Below, piece after piece: positions 8,785 to 18,722 of a stretch of 18,722 bases of DNA (positions are counted from its first letter, which is position 1; every line of letters begins with the position of its first letter). The DNA is from a bacterium. Lineage in GTDB: Bacteria; KSB1; UBA2214. The stretch is taken from positions 1 through 18,722 of the forward strand of contig JAKQKF010000243.1 of assembly GCA_029560815.1 (NCBI GenBank), read 5' to 3'. Made by a program: the position numbers and the translations under genes. Below the pieces are notes generated by a model, which saw only the letters and a program-made list of their open reading frames with translations, was not told the DNA's origin and did no database searches.

Positions 8785-9939
8785 TTATTCCAGCGATTCC
8801 GGCGAGAGCCCGAAGGGCTGCAGAAAGGGTTCCATCTCCTTCAGCAGCGGACTCTCCTGTCCCGCGGGATGGAAGACGCCGTTGGAGGCGGCCGGAGCGC
8901 TCTTGACCCCAACCCATGCCACCTTCTGCTCCTTAAAGTTCATCATGATCTCGTCGCCCAGCACCTTGTTGAAGCCCTGATATTTTTTATCGTCGTAGAG
9001 ATGATAATAGCTCGTCGCCCGCCCCCGGACGTGGAGGGAGTCGATGGCATTCTTTGTGATCCCGACATAGATCTCTTCGCCGCTGATGAGGTCGTATTTG
9101 GGGTCGGGGCTGGCCAGAGTATCGACCCGGGTGACGACCGCAGCGCTGCCGCGGATGCCGATGCCCCTCAGCACCCGCTTGTCGAGCAGGAGGTCGATCT
9201 CCGAGCCGCGCAGGAAATCGCCGGCCCGTCTGGCCTCCGGCTGGATCGTGAGCAGCACCTTTTCTCCATTCCGCATGAAGAGCAGTTCGCCGCAGTCAGC
9301 GGAAACCTCCCCCTGTGCGATGGTCACCTCCTCGCGCGCGAGGATGCGCTCGCCGTCCTCAAACATCTCCATGATCCGGCTGCGCACGGTCATGCTGTCC
9401 GTCCCGGTCGAATCGCGGCGGACGAAGAGGGGACCGCCGTCGACGCGGGCGTAGCCCTTGAGGCGCAGGTACTCGATGCGCGCGCCCGACAGATAGGCGC
9501 GTTCCGTCGAGTCGGAGATCACGGCGCGTCCTTCGGCCAGAGCCCGCTCCTCTTTCTCGAAATAGTGCAGGGCATCGGCGGTCAGCAGCTGCCGGGGGGT
9601 GATCAGACGCGCCCTGCCGCGGGCAATCTGCTCGCGGCGCACCTCATAATGATAGATCTGGTCGGCCAGCAGCTCGCGCGGGGGGGTGACGATCCGGACC
9701 CTGCCGCTGAAGATGGCCAGCTTCTCGTCGGGATACTGCAGGGCACGGTCGCAGAACATCCGGCTCGAATCCTGCATGAACTCGACGGATCCCATCAGCT
9801 CGCGCACGATGCGGCCGTTCTCCACAAAGCCGCGCGCCGAGTCGGCATGCACCAGCTGCAGTGTGCCGCCGCTCTGGCTGCAGAGCCGGCCGGCTGCGAG
9901 CAGCCAGACAGCCGCGAGCAGCAGCGCCGCCCGTTTCAC
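8785..9939 (-). CDS. lptA: OstA/LptA-like periplasmic LPS transport protein, long form
   Basis: A 384-residue exported protein in the lptA position. The N-terminus MKRAALLLAAVWLLAAG is a signal peptide. The body is built from repeated beta-strand units of the OstA type: a conserved-looking FCDRALQYPDEKLAIFSGRV unit is followed by further units with spaced pairs such as LLADQIYHYE, LLTADALHYFEKEERALAEG and LSGARIEYLRLKGYARV. Known LptA is about 185 residues and bridges LptC to LptD in the periplasm, so this protein is about twice that length. It may be a double-length bridge or an OstA-domain relative with an extra role. The start is GTG at 9939, overlapping the lptC stop by 4 nt (GTGA). The C-terminal 30 residues look non-repetitive. 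Confidence 0.82.
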   Translation of the reverse strand: MKRAALLLAAVWLLAAGRLCSQSGGTLQLVHADSARGFVENGRIVRELMGSVEFMQDSSRMFCDRALQYPDEKLAIFSGRVRIVTPPRELLADQIYHYEVRREQIARGRARLITPRQLLTADALHYFEKEERALAEGRAVISDSTERAYLSGARIEYLRLKGYARVDGGPLFVRRDSTGTDSMTVRSRIMEMFEDGERILAREEVTIAQGEVSADCGELLFMRNGEKVLLTIQPEARRAGDFLRGSEIDLLLDKRVLRGIGIRGSAAVVTRVDTLASPDPKYDLISGEEIYVGITKNAIDSLHVRGRATSYYHLYDDKKYQGFNKVLGDEIMMNFKEQKVAWVGVKSAPAASNGVFHPAGQESPLLKEMEPFLQPFGLSPESLE

Positions 9940-10604
9940 TGCTTCGCCCCCGTCGAGTCGGCCGCCCGCACCGCACTCGAGTCGGGCCTGAAGGCGGGCC
10001 GCCTTTTAAAGCGCTCGCCCGAGATATCGATGCGCGCATGGCTGGCGCCGGAGAGCTGCTTGATGCGCCAGTTGCGCATCTGGGTATCCGACTCAAAGCC
10101 CCGGCCGTAAAGGGTGTCCCCCTTGTCGCTGATCAGGGCGACATCCACATCCGAGTAGATCTTGCCGGTGGCCTGGCGGTAGCCCAGACTTTCGGTGAAA
10201 ACCGTGATGCCGGTGTCCGAGACCACAACGACATTGCCGTGGGCGATGATATCGTTGGTGGCCTCATTCATTTCGCCGCTTTCGGCCTCCAGGCGCGAGC
10301 GCATGCGGCCGTTGAGATCGTAAAAATCGACCGCCACCCCTTCATCGAAAAAGACCTTTTTGCGGCTGTTGAAGCGTTTCATGTGGCCGTAAGCCACGAT
10401 CGCCTCGGGCCGGCCTTTCTTGGTGGCGTGGACGCGCGAGTTCCACCCCTCCTGGTCAGGAAGATCCGCCTGCTGTTCCTCCACCGGGGCAGCGGGCTTT
10501 TGCTCGTGGCAGCCAGGGGCAGCGGCGAGCAGCGCACAAGCGAGCAGCACTCCGGCGCCCCGCAACCGCCGGCCGAAAAAGGGATGGACTGTGATGAATC
10601 CCAT
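9936..10604 (-). CDS. lptC: LPS export protein LptC
   Basis: LptC is anchored in the inner membrane and accepts LPS from LptB2FG, handing it to LptA. From ATG at 10604 it has 222 residues. The N-terminus has a basic start and a hydrophobic segment (GAGVLLACALLAAAPGC) ending at Cys32. This could be a lipoprotein signal, though the -3 residue is Ala rather than Leu, or a plain membrane anchor. The periplasmic part (from about EGWNSRVHATKKGRPEAIVAYG) has the LptC pattern: YGHMKRF, KVFFDEGVAVDFYD, LEAESGEMNEATNDIIAHGNVVVVSDTG, then DVALISDKGDTLYG and FESDTQMRNWRI. The start is chosen because the lpxL-like stop lies 1 nt before it and the upstream in-frame extension lacks any signal peptide. It overlaps lptA by 4 nt. 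Confidence 0.88.
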   Translation of the reverse strand: MGFITVHPFFGRRLRGAGVLLACALLAAAPGCHEQKPAAPVEEQQADLPDQEGWNSRVHATKKGRPEAIVAYGHMKRFNSRKKVFFDEGVAVDFYDLNGRMRSRLEAESGEMNEATNDIIAHGNVVVVSDTGITVFTESLGYRQATGKIYSDVDVALISDKGDTLYGRGFESDTQMRNWRIKQLSGASHARIDISGERFKRRPAFRPDSSAVRAADSTGAKQ

Positions 10605-10605
10605 C

Positions 10606-11514
10606 TCAGCCGCCCTCTCCCGGCTGCTTTTTCCAGCGCTCGTGCATCCAGACCCACTGTTCGGGATGGCGGCGGATCGCGCGTTCATAGGCGTCCGAAA
10701 TCTTTTGCGTGTTCAGGACGAGGTCGTGCGCCTCGTCGCCCGTGGCGGCCAGCGTGATCTCATCGTCGAATTCGATCAGATAGCGGCCGTCATCCTTCAG
10801 GTGGATGAAAGCCGGCAGCAGGGCGCAGCCCAGTTTTTTCGCCAGGATCACCGGGCCGACAGCCGTGTGGGCCGGACGGCCGAAAAATCGCACAAAAACC
10901 CCCTCCACTTTGGTATCCTGGTCGATGAGCATGCCCAGCACTTCGTTGTCACGCAGGGCGCGGATGATCTCGCGCGTCCCCTTGCCGCGGGCGATGTTGG
11001 TATAGCCGGCCGCATTGCGCAAGCCGACGATCAGCCGGTCCAAGCGGGGATCATAGGCGGAGGTGCCCACCACCTTGACCGGGAATCCGTTCTGCGCCAC
11101 CCAGGCTCCAAAGAGTTCCCAGTTACCAAAGTGACCGGTCAGGACGATGGCGCCCTTGCCCCTTGCCAGAGCCGCCTGCAGCCGCTCCACCCCCCTGGCC
11201 TCGACGAGAGTGTTGATGCCGGCGGCGACGATGCGCGGCAGCCGGACGGCGTCGACGGCCATCACGCCAAAGTGGCGCCAGACCGCTTTGGCCAGAACGG
11301 CGATCTCCCGGGGGCTTTTTTCCGCGCCATAGGCCCAGGTGAGATGGCGGATGGTCTTTTCCCGCTCCTTGCGCGCCAGCCGGAATCCGAGTCCGGCCAG
11401 ACCCCGCATCAGGGCGGCCGCGGCGCGGCGCGGCAGCACGCGCAGCAGGGAGATGAGGCCGACCACCAGCACGTAGATCAGATCATTCTTGATCCGTTTC
11501 GCAAGCGGGGCCAT
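10606..11514 (-). CDS. lpxL: Lipid A late acyltransferase, LpxL/HtrB family
   Basis: LpxL/HtrB-family enzymes add secondary acyl chains to lipid A at the inner membrane. The protein has 302 residues, the family size. Its N-terminus carries a hydrophobic anchor (DLIYVLVVGLISLLRVLP). The catalytic HxxxxE motif is HFGNWE (His128, Glu133), followed by VKVVGTSAYDPRLDRLI and LGMLIDQD (194-201). The C-terminal PEQWVWMHERWK (284-295) is a strong family marker. Which acyl chain and position it uses cannot be told from sequence, so LpxL and LpxM-like roles are both open. Its ATG overlaps the kdsD stop by one base (TGATG), and lptC starts 1 nt after its stop. It occupies the position where kdsC lies in enterobacteria. 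Confidence 0.9.
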   Translation of the reverse strand: MAPLAKRIKNDLIYVLVVGLISLLRVLPRRAAAALMRGLAGLGFRLARKEREKTIRHLTWAYGAEKSPREIAVLAKAVWRHFGVMAVDAVRLPRIVAAGINTLVEARGVERLQAALARGKGAIVLTGHFGNWELFGAWVAQNGFPVKVVGTSAYDPRLDRLIVGLRNAAGYTNIARGKGTREIIRALRDNEVLGMLIDQDTKVEGVFVRFFGRPAHTAVGPVILAKKLGCALLPAFIHLKDDGRYLIEFDDEITLAATGDEAHDLVLNTQKISDAYERAIRRHPEQWVWMHERWKKQPGEGG

Positions 11515-12476
11515 CAGGATCCGATCCCGGCGTCGAGAAGGTCATGGAGATGGAGCATGCCAACCGGATGGCTTTCTGTATCGATCACCACCAGCTGCAT
11601 GATATTAAAGTGCTTCATCACCTGCAGTGCTTGCAGAGCGCGGTTTTCGGGGCCGATCGTTTTGGGCGCGGAATTCATGATATCGGCGGCGCTCAACGCA
11701 CTGAGGTTTTCACGGTCCTGCATGGTGCGGCGAAGATCGCCGTCGGTGATCAGCCCCGCCAGCCGTCCCGAGGACTCCACCACGCAGGTGCAGCCGAAGC
11801 GCTTGCGCGTGATCTCGTAGATCACTTCGCGCAGGGTCGCACCGGGCGGAACGGCCGGGATCTGATCTCCGCTGAACATCAGCTCCGAGACCCTGAGCAG
11901 TTTTTTGCCGAGGCTGCCACCGGGATGGAGAAAAGCAAAATCATCGGAGCAGAACTGCCGCTTCTTCAGCAGCGCCACCGCCAGGGCATCCCCCATCGCC
12001 ATCGTCGCGGTCGTGCTCGCGGTGGGAGCCAGATCGAGGGGGCAGGCCTCCTCGGCGACCCCGACATCGAGGACGACATCGCTGCGCTGGGCCAGGGCCG
12101 AGCGCAGATTGCCGGTCAGGGTGATGATCGGCACCCCGATCTGCTTGAGCACCGGGAAGAGCTTGGTGATTTCGTCGGTGTTGCCGCTCTTGGAGATGCA
12201 GATCACGACATCATTTTTCAGGACCATGCCCAGATCGCCGTGCACCGCCTCGACCGGGTGGAGAAAATAGGCCGACGTGCCGGTGGAGGTGAGCGTGGCC
12301 GCGATCTTTTTGCCGACGATCCCAGATTTGCCCAGACCGGTGACGATCACCCGCCCCTTGCAGGCCAGGATCAGCTCCACCGCGCGGACAAAGGCCTCGC
12401 CCACCCGAGGTATCAGGGCTGAGACCGCCTCGCTCTCGATGCGCAAAACCTCCAGCGCCGTGGCGACGGGATCAAT
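11514..12476 (-). CDS. kdsD: Arabinose-5-phosphate isomerase (KpsF/GutQ family)
   Basis: KdsD converts ribulose-5-P to arabinose-5-P, the first precursor of KDO. The protein has an N-terminal SIS domain (VIVTGLGKSGIVGKKIAATL, then HPVEAVHGDLGM and ISKSGNTDE) and two C-terminal CBS domains (LRVSELM to ITDGDLRR, and AADIMNSAPKTI to HLHDLLDAG). Length from the expected start is about 320 residues, typical. The start is a real problem: family alignment from memory places it near DPVATALEVLRIESEA, but no in-frame ATG or GTG lies there. The boundary given uses ATT at 12476 as a placeholder. Alternatives are TTG at 12446 or ATGs inside kdsA that add residues which are plainly shadow sequence. It lies directly after kdsA and overlaps the lpxL-like gene by 1 nt. 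Confidence 0.88.
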   Translation of the reverse strand: MDPVATALEVLRIESEAVSALIPRVGEAFVRAVELILACKGRVIVTGLGKSGIVGKKIAATLTSTGTSAYFLHPVEAVHGDLGMVLKNDVVICISKSGNTDEITKLFPVLKQIGVPIITLTGNLRSALAQRSDVVLDVGVAEEACPLDLAPTASTTATMAMGDALAVALLKKRQFCSDDFAFLHPGGSLGKKLLRVSELMFSGDQIPAVPPGATLREVIYEITRKRFGCTCVVESSGRLAGLITDGDLRRTMQDRENLSALSAADIMNSAPKTIGPENRALQALQVMKHFNIMQLVVIDTESHPVGMLHLHDLLDAGIGS

Positions 12477-12486
12477 ATTTTCACTT

Positions 12487-15733
<3,247 letters not shown>

Positions 15734-15734
<1 letters not shown>

Positions 15735-16033
15735 CATCCCTCCTCTCCGCCGATCACCTTGGGAACGCTGAAAAAGCCGTCGTGACCGGCCGGAGCGTTG
15801 CACAGGGCCTCCTCGCGGCTCAGCGAGGGCGTAACGACATCCTCACGCAGGGGCGCACCCGACTGCAGGGGATGGGTCGCGGGCTCAACGCCGGTCAGAT
15901 CGAGTTCGTCAAGCTTGCTGACATAGTCAAGCATCTGATTGAACTCGGCGGCGAACTGCTCCTTCTCCGCCTGCGCAAAGCTCAATTTGGCCAGTGCGGC
16001 GATGCGCTCGACCTCGGCGACGGTTACCTTCAT
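15734..16033 (-). CDS. gatC: Asp-tRNA(Asn)/Glu-tRNA(Gln) amidotransferase subunit C
   Basis: GatC is the small subunit of the GatCAB amidotransferase, which converts Glu-tRNA(Gln) or Asp-tRNA(Asn) to the correct amide form. It has 99 residues, the normal size. It starts with VTVAEVERIAALAKLSF and has LDYVSKLDELDLTGVEPATHPL followed by LREDVV, the family signature. The C-terminal APAGHDGFFSVPKVI is the usual belt region. gatA and gatB are not in the window. AAGGA lies 6 nt before ATG at 16033. It is the first gene after the promoter and terminator described upstream, so its expression depends on readthrough of that terminator. Confidence 0.95.
15739..15744 (-). promoter_or_regulatory. Ribosome binding site deciding the kdsB start
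   Basis: AGGAGG on the minus strand, within the last codons of gatC. It sits 1 nt before the first ATG and 4 nt before the second, favouring the second (15734). Confidence 0.65.
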
Positions 16034-16054
16034 AAGAAATCCTTCTCCGCCTTC

Positions 16055-16123
16055 AAAAAAATGCCCTTTCGTAGCGCCCCCGCAGTGAAACCGTCAACAG
16101 GGTGGACTGGAGCGCCGAAAGGG
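16055..16123 (-). terminator. Intrinsic terminator immediately upstream of gatC
   Basis: The minus-strand RNA has a 15-bp arm (CCCUUUCGGCGCUCC at 16123-16109) that pairs with GGGGCGCUACGAAAGGG (16080-16064), with a 2-nt bulge and one G-U pair. A CA dinucleotide and then seven U residues (16061-16055) follow. The loop contains a further CAGU/ACUG pairing. This is a textbook strong intrinsic terminator, and it ends 21 nt before the gatC ATG. Because no gene lies between the promoter at 16249-16277 and this site, it must act either as an attenuator or as the end of a short RNA. Confidence 0.8.
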
Positions 16124-16169
16124 ATTTAATAAATTATGCCGCCTCCTCACCCGGAGGGTGGACCGGCCT

Positions 16170-16197
16170 GCAGCCGCCGGAGGCCCCGGGCAGCTGC
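16170..16197 (-). other. Strong stem-loop inside the leader
   Basis: GCAGCUGCC (16197-16189) pairs with GGCGGCUGC (16178-16170), nine pairs including one G-U, around a 10-nt loop. It lies between the promoter and the terminator and is a likely stable core of the leader fold. Confidence 0.6.
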
Positions 16198-16248
16198 ACT
16201 CCCGCGGGCGTGCCGCCGGTTGCCCCTGCGCCCACCCGTATTGCAATT

Positions 16249-16277
16249 AATATAGGGCAATTGGCCTAAAGAGTCAA
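16249..16277 (-). promoter_or_regulatory. Sigma-70-type promoter for the gatC operon
   Basis: TTGACT (16277-16272) and TATATT (16254-16249) are separated by exactly 17 nt, close to the housekeeping consensus. Local sequence is AT-rich inside an otherwise GC-rich region, as expected of a true promoter. An AATTGC direct repeat, 14 nt apart, flanks the -10 element and may be an operator, though this is weak. The next gene downstream is gatC, about 215 nt away. Confidence 0.75.
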
Positions 16278-16280
16278 GTC

Positions 16281-16414
16281 CTATTTCGAATGAATGGCAT
16301 ACTTTTTGTAGTAATACAGGGGCCTGCGGCCCTTCCGCCCTGCCCGGACCGCACCGCCCCCGGGGATGGCCGCGCGGGCGCTCAAAACGCGCCGCAGGGC
16401 TTTGAGGCCGCCTT
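16281..16414 (-). other. Intergenic region downstream of the CotH-like gene
   Basis: After the TAA at 16417-16415 there are 134 nt before the gatC promoter. I see an imperfect hairpin (CTCAAA with TTTGAG, arms at 16401-16406 and 16381-16386, extended by three pairs past a bulged base) and a small GGGCC-GCA-GGCCC hairpin at 16320-16332. Neither is followed by a U-tract on the minus strand, so no clear intrinsic terminator is seen for the upstream gene. No gene or RNA is recognised here. Confidence 0.4.
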
Positions 16415-18722
16415 TTATTTGGCCAGCACCATCTTTCTCACCTGCCGGAAGGAACCCGCCTCCAGACTGTAGAAATAAACCCCGTTGGCGAGATGCGCGG
16501 CATCGAACGTGACGCTGTGCTGACCCGGCGCCAGCCGCTGATGGAGCAGAGTGGCGATTTCCGCCCCGCGCAGGTCGAAGACTCTGAGGGTGACCAGCTC
16601 CGGCCGGTCGACGTGAAAGGGGATGGTTGTCACCGGGTTGAAGGGATTGGGATAGTTCTGCGCCAGCGCAAAACGGACGGGCTCGCCGGCGCTCTTCTCT
16701 CCGGCCGAAACCACTGCCGGCGTAAAGATGGCGATCAACCGGCCGGGGGCATTCAGCGTGATGCGAACGGTATCCGCGCCCGAGCTGGAGAGGCCATGCC
16801 AGCCGGCAAAGCGGTAGCCCGGCGCCGGCCGCGCCACGCAGGTGAGCGGTATCTCTTTGAAATAGAGCAGGGTCAGGCTGTCGGGCATCGCCACCCCCTC
16901 CAGCTCCACCCTGCCCCAGGCGGGCTCGTTGGAACTCAGCGTCAGCGCCGCAGTGCCGCTGAGGGCGAAGCGGCCGGCGAGATGAGCCATCATATGCTCC
17001 GGCCGCTTGCGCGCGAAAATGCGCATCGTCTCCACCTGCCCCTCCCAGGTCGGCCCGAAGGAGAGCGCATCCGGCCAGCGCACTCTGTGCCGCGGGATCT
17101 CGGGCGCGATCAGGGCCTGCAGGCTGTCGATCTTGCCGATCACCCTCTCCGGCGCAAAAGTGGTCTGGATATGGCCGGCGAAACGCTGGATGAAGCTGTT
17201 CTTAAAGCTCTCGTTTTCAAGCAGCTTGCGGATCAGCAGCGTGGACCAGAGCGGATTGGCATAGTAGGTCTGCTCCGCGACGGTGACATTGGCCAGGGTG
17301 TTGCTGTCATATTTGCCCTGGCTGTGGGCCCCGAAGCCCAGGTCGGTGTCGAAAAGGATCCAGCGCCAGCGGCTGCTGTCGCCCCAGGCGCGCCAGTATT
17401 TGATGTTCCCGGCCGGCCAGTCGATGTTGGCATAATAGATCTCGGCGATGAGGTAGTTGAGATACTCGTTGACATCGATCTGGCTCCGTACGTAGTTATA
17501 ATTCTCCTTGACCGCGAGATTCCGGGAGCCGATCCACTGGATGAACGCCTTGTAGAGCGTGGCCGAGCCCTCATGGACCGAGGCGTTATCCGAGAGGATG
17601 TCGACCCGGTCGGGATCGATGCCGTAATTGGCCTCCAGATAGTGCTCGTTGTGCTTTTCGCGCAGGGAGTGGATGCCCCAGTATTCGCCGTTGATGAAAA
17701 GGAGCGCCGGTTTGTAGGCGACCCAGTCGATATCCATACGGTCATAAACGAGGTTCTGCATCAGGCCGTCGCGGAAGAAAGTGCGCCACCAGTCCTGACC
17801 GCCGTTCGAGAGCACGAGATTGTTATAGACCTCGGCGCTTTTTTCGGGGAAGAGCGGGTAATTGATCTTACTGCTGCCATAGATGCTGCGCGCATAGATG
17901 GCGAGGGGCTTTTGGGGATACTTGCGCGTACAGCCGCCGCCGATCTTGATGCCGGCATCGAGGCGGAACTGTATTGCGCCCGACTCATCAAAGTACTCCA
18001 GGGTGACGGGGCGCTCCCAGTCCTGATTCCAGTTGCAGGGGGTGTCACTGCAGTAGCCGGTGATGCCGTTGGTCCCGACCACATAGATGCCGGTCCGGTC
18101 ATCCCAAAAGTTTTCCGGATTGCTCGAGAGGGAGACCACCGGCAGGGTGGCGGTTTCGCCGATGAAACAGGTGCTGGTGATCACCCGGCTGGGCAGGCTG
18201 CCGGCGCGGAAGGCCCGGGCGCGGAGGACGGTGGTCCTGTCGATGACGATGGGCTGAAGATAGGGAGCGGAGTTCTCGGTGGGCACAGAGCCGTCGGTAG
18301 TGTAATGGATGGAGGCGGCGGCGCCCTCCAGGGTGATTGCGATCGTCTGCGCCGTATTGTAGAAACCGCCCGGCGGGGAGAAGAGCGGGTCGGAGACCAC
18401 GCCTTCGAAGGGCTGGTTGCTGTTGGAGGCGCCGGGGGTGGGAGTGCTGAAATAGCGCCACTCGCCGCCGCCGTCGGGGTAGCGGCCGCAGGAGACGTTG
18501 GTTGTTTGGGAACCGAAGCGGATGGTATCGACGGGTTTGAGGGCATAATCGAAGAGGCCGATCTCCTCGCCGTCGGCGGAGAGCTTGTAGTTGGCGTGCA
18601 GGCCGGTATTGCGGTCGTCAGCCCAGATGAGCAGCCACGATTTGGGCTTGATGGAGATGTCGGCGGTGATCTTCCACTTGTCCGGCCGGGAGAGATTGTC
18701 GGTCAGGTACCAGCCGATCAGG
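16415..18722 (-). CDS. Secreted CotH kinase-like protein with lamin-tail and type IX sorting domains (5' truncated)
   Basis: The frame is open to the right edge, giving 768 visible residues; the N-terminus lies outside. Domains in order: lamin-tail domain (about 1-100; GWYLTDNLSRPDKW, LLIWADD, YKLSADGEEIGLFD, VSCGRYPDGGGEW); chitobiase/beta-hexosaminidase C-terminal-like domain (about 112-185; SPPGGFYNTAQTIAITL, IHYTTDGSVPT); CotH kinase-like domain (about 190-560; LREKHNEHYL, DWPAGNIKYWR near 434, FDTDLGFG near 457); an InlB-type repeat (YRFAGWHG); and a C-terminal NYPNPFNP...GVYFYSLEAG...KMVLAK sorting domain. CotH-type proteins are kinase-fold, and spore-coat CotH phosphorylates protein. 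The sorting domain predicts export by type IX secretion. The acidic DWP and FDTD positions suggest an active site, but activity is unproven. Confidence 0.9.
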   Translation of the reverse strand, partial: LIGWYLTDNLSRPDKWKITADISIKPKSWLLIWADDRNTGLHANYKLSADGEEIGLFDYALKPVDTIRFGSQTTNVSCGRYPDGGGEWRYFSTPTPGASNSNQPFEGVVSDPLFSPPGGFYNTAQTIAITLEGAAASIHYTTDGSVPTENSAPYLQPIVIDRTTVLRARAFRAGSLPSRVITSTCFIGETATLPVVSLSSNPENFWDDRTGIYVVGTNGITGYCSDTPCNWNQDWERPVTLEYFDESGAIQFRLDAGIKIGGGCTRKYPQKPLAIYARSIYGSSKINYPLFPEKSAEVYNNLVLSNGGQDWWRTFFRDGLMQNLVYDRMDIDWVAYKPALLFINGEYWGIHSLREKHNEHYLEANYGIDPDRVDILSDNASVHEGSATLYKAFIQWIGSRNLAVKENYNYVRSQIDVNEYLNYLIAEIYYANIDWPAGNIKYWRAWGDSSRWRWILFDTDLGFGAHSQGKYDSNTLANVTVAEQTYYANPLWSTLLIRKLLENESFKNSFIQRFAGHIQTTFAPERVIGKIDSLQALIAPEIPRHRVRWPDALSFGPTWEGQVETMRIFARKRPEHMMAHLAGRFALSGTAALTLSSNEPAWGRVELEGVAMPDSLTLLYFKEIPLTCVARPAPGYRFAGWHGLSSSGADTVRITLNAPGRLIAIFTPAVVSAGEKSAGEPVRFALAQNYPNPFNPVTTIPFHVDRPELVTLRVFDLRGAEIATLLHQRLAPGQHSVTFDAAHLANGVYFYSLEAGSFRQVRKMVLAK

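Larger units (their letters stand above)
16055..16242 (-). ncRNA. Structured leader RNA or attenuator of the gatC operon
   Basis: Transcription from the predicted promoter should begin near 16242, giving a leader of about 210 nt before gatC, or an RNA of about 185-190 nt if it ends at the terminator. The 5' part is very GC-rich. It contains a perfect 9-bp stem (one G-U) at 16170-16197 with a 10-nt loop, and a GGGUGG (16237-16232) that can pair with either of two CCACCC copies. I do not recognise a known riboswitch or T-box (no T-box sequence or specifier loop seen), nor an obvious short leader peptide. It could be an attenuator or a free small RNA. The fold and function are inference. Confidence 0.45.

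Noticed and set aside
16055..16242. Leader RNA as a T-box, cobalamin riboswitch or 6S RNA
   Set aside because: No T-box sequence or cobalamin core was seen. The length suits 6S RNA, but the 5' and 3' ends do not pair to close a single long hairpin with a central bubble.
16281..16414. Terminator for the CotH-like gene
   Set aside because: Hairpins exist but none is followed by a U-tract on the transcribed strand, so only a generic intergenic note was kept.

Overview
The window is GC-rich and every supported gene lies on the minus strand, so genes read from high to low coordinates. The cell is a Gram-negative, LPS-making bacterium: it carries KDO synthesis genes (kdsB, kdsA, kdsD), a lipid A late acyltransferase, and LPS-export genes (lptC, an lptA-like gene, lptB). 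The secreted CotH-type protein at the right edge ends in an 'NYPNPFNP' plus 'GVYFYSLEAG' tail, the form of the type IX secretion (Por) sorting domain. Such tails occur across the FCB superphylum. Together with the high GC and the gene order, this suggests an uncultured FCB lineage (KSB1, Calditrichota or Ignavibacteria-like). That placement is inference; no rRNA is present.

Layout, in transcription order. (1) 18722-16415: 5'-truncated secreted protein with lamin-tail, chitobiase-C-like, CotH kinase-like, InlB-type repeat and sorting domains. (2) 16414-16034: the only long intergenic region. It holds a near-consensus sigma-70-type promoter, a roughly 210-nt GC-rich structured leader, and a strong intrinsic terminator ending about 20 nt before gatC. 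(3) 16033-8034: a tightly packed envelope run, gatC, kdsB, pyrG, kdsA, kdsD, lpxL-like, lptC, lptA-like, lptB. Most junctions overlap or are separated by 0-13 nt. (4) 7926-4512: rpoN (sigma-54), then hslV and hslU (ATP-dependent protease). (5) 4496-2598: argF (ornithine carbamoyltransferase) and a FemAB-like GNAT protein. (6) 2526-1: three glycosyltransferases, two GT-B/GT4 type and one GT9 heptosyltransferase-like gene that runs off the left edge.

The genes fit one theme, building and exporting LPS. KdsD makes arabinose-5-P, KdsA makes KDO-8-P, PyrG supplies the CTP that KdsB uses to activate KDO, the LpxL-like enzyme acylates lipid A, LptC/LptA/LptB move finished LPS outward, and the downstream glycosyltransferases probably build core or surface glycan. 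The kdsD-lptC-lptA-lptB-rpoN order matches the well-known enterobacterial cluster, except that kdsC is absent and an LpxL-like gene sits in its place. No internal intrinsic terminator was seen between gatC and the left edge, so a transcript of about 16 kb from one promoter is possible but unproven.

The most interesting signal is the leader upstream of gatC. A strong promoter and a strong terminator precede the whole run with almost no room for another promoter, which implies transcription attenuation or a separate small RNA. I saw no tRNA, rRNA, CRISPR array, insertion sequence or obvious horizontally acquired block.
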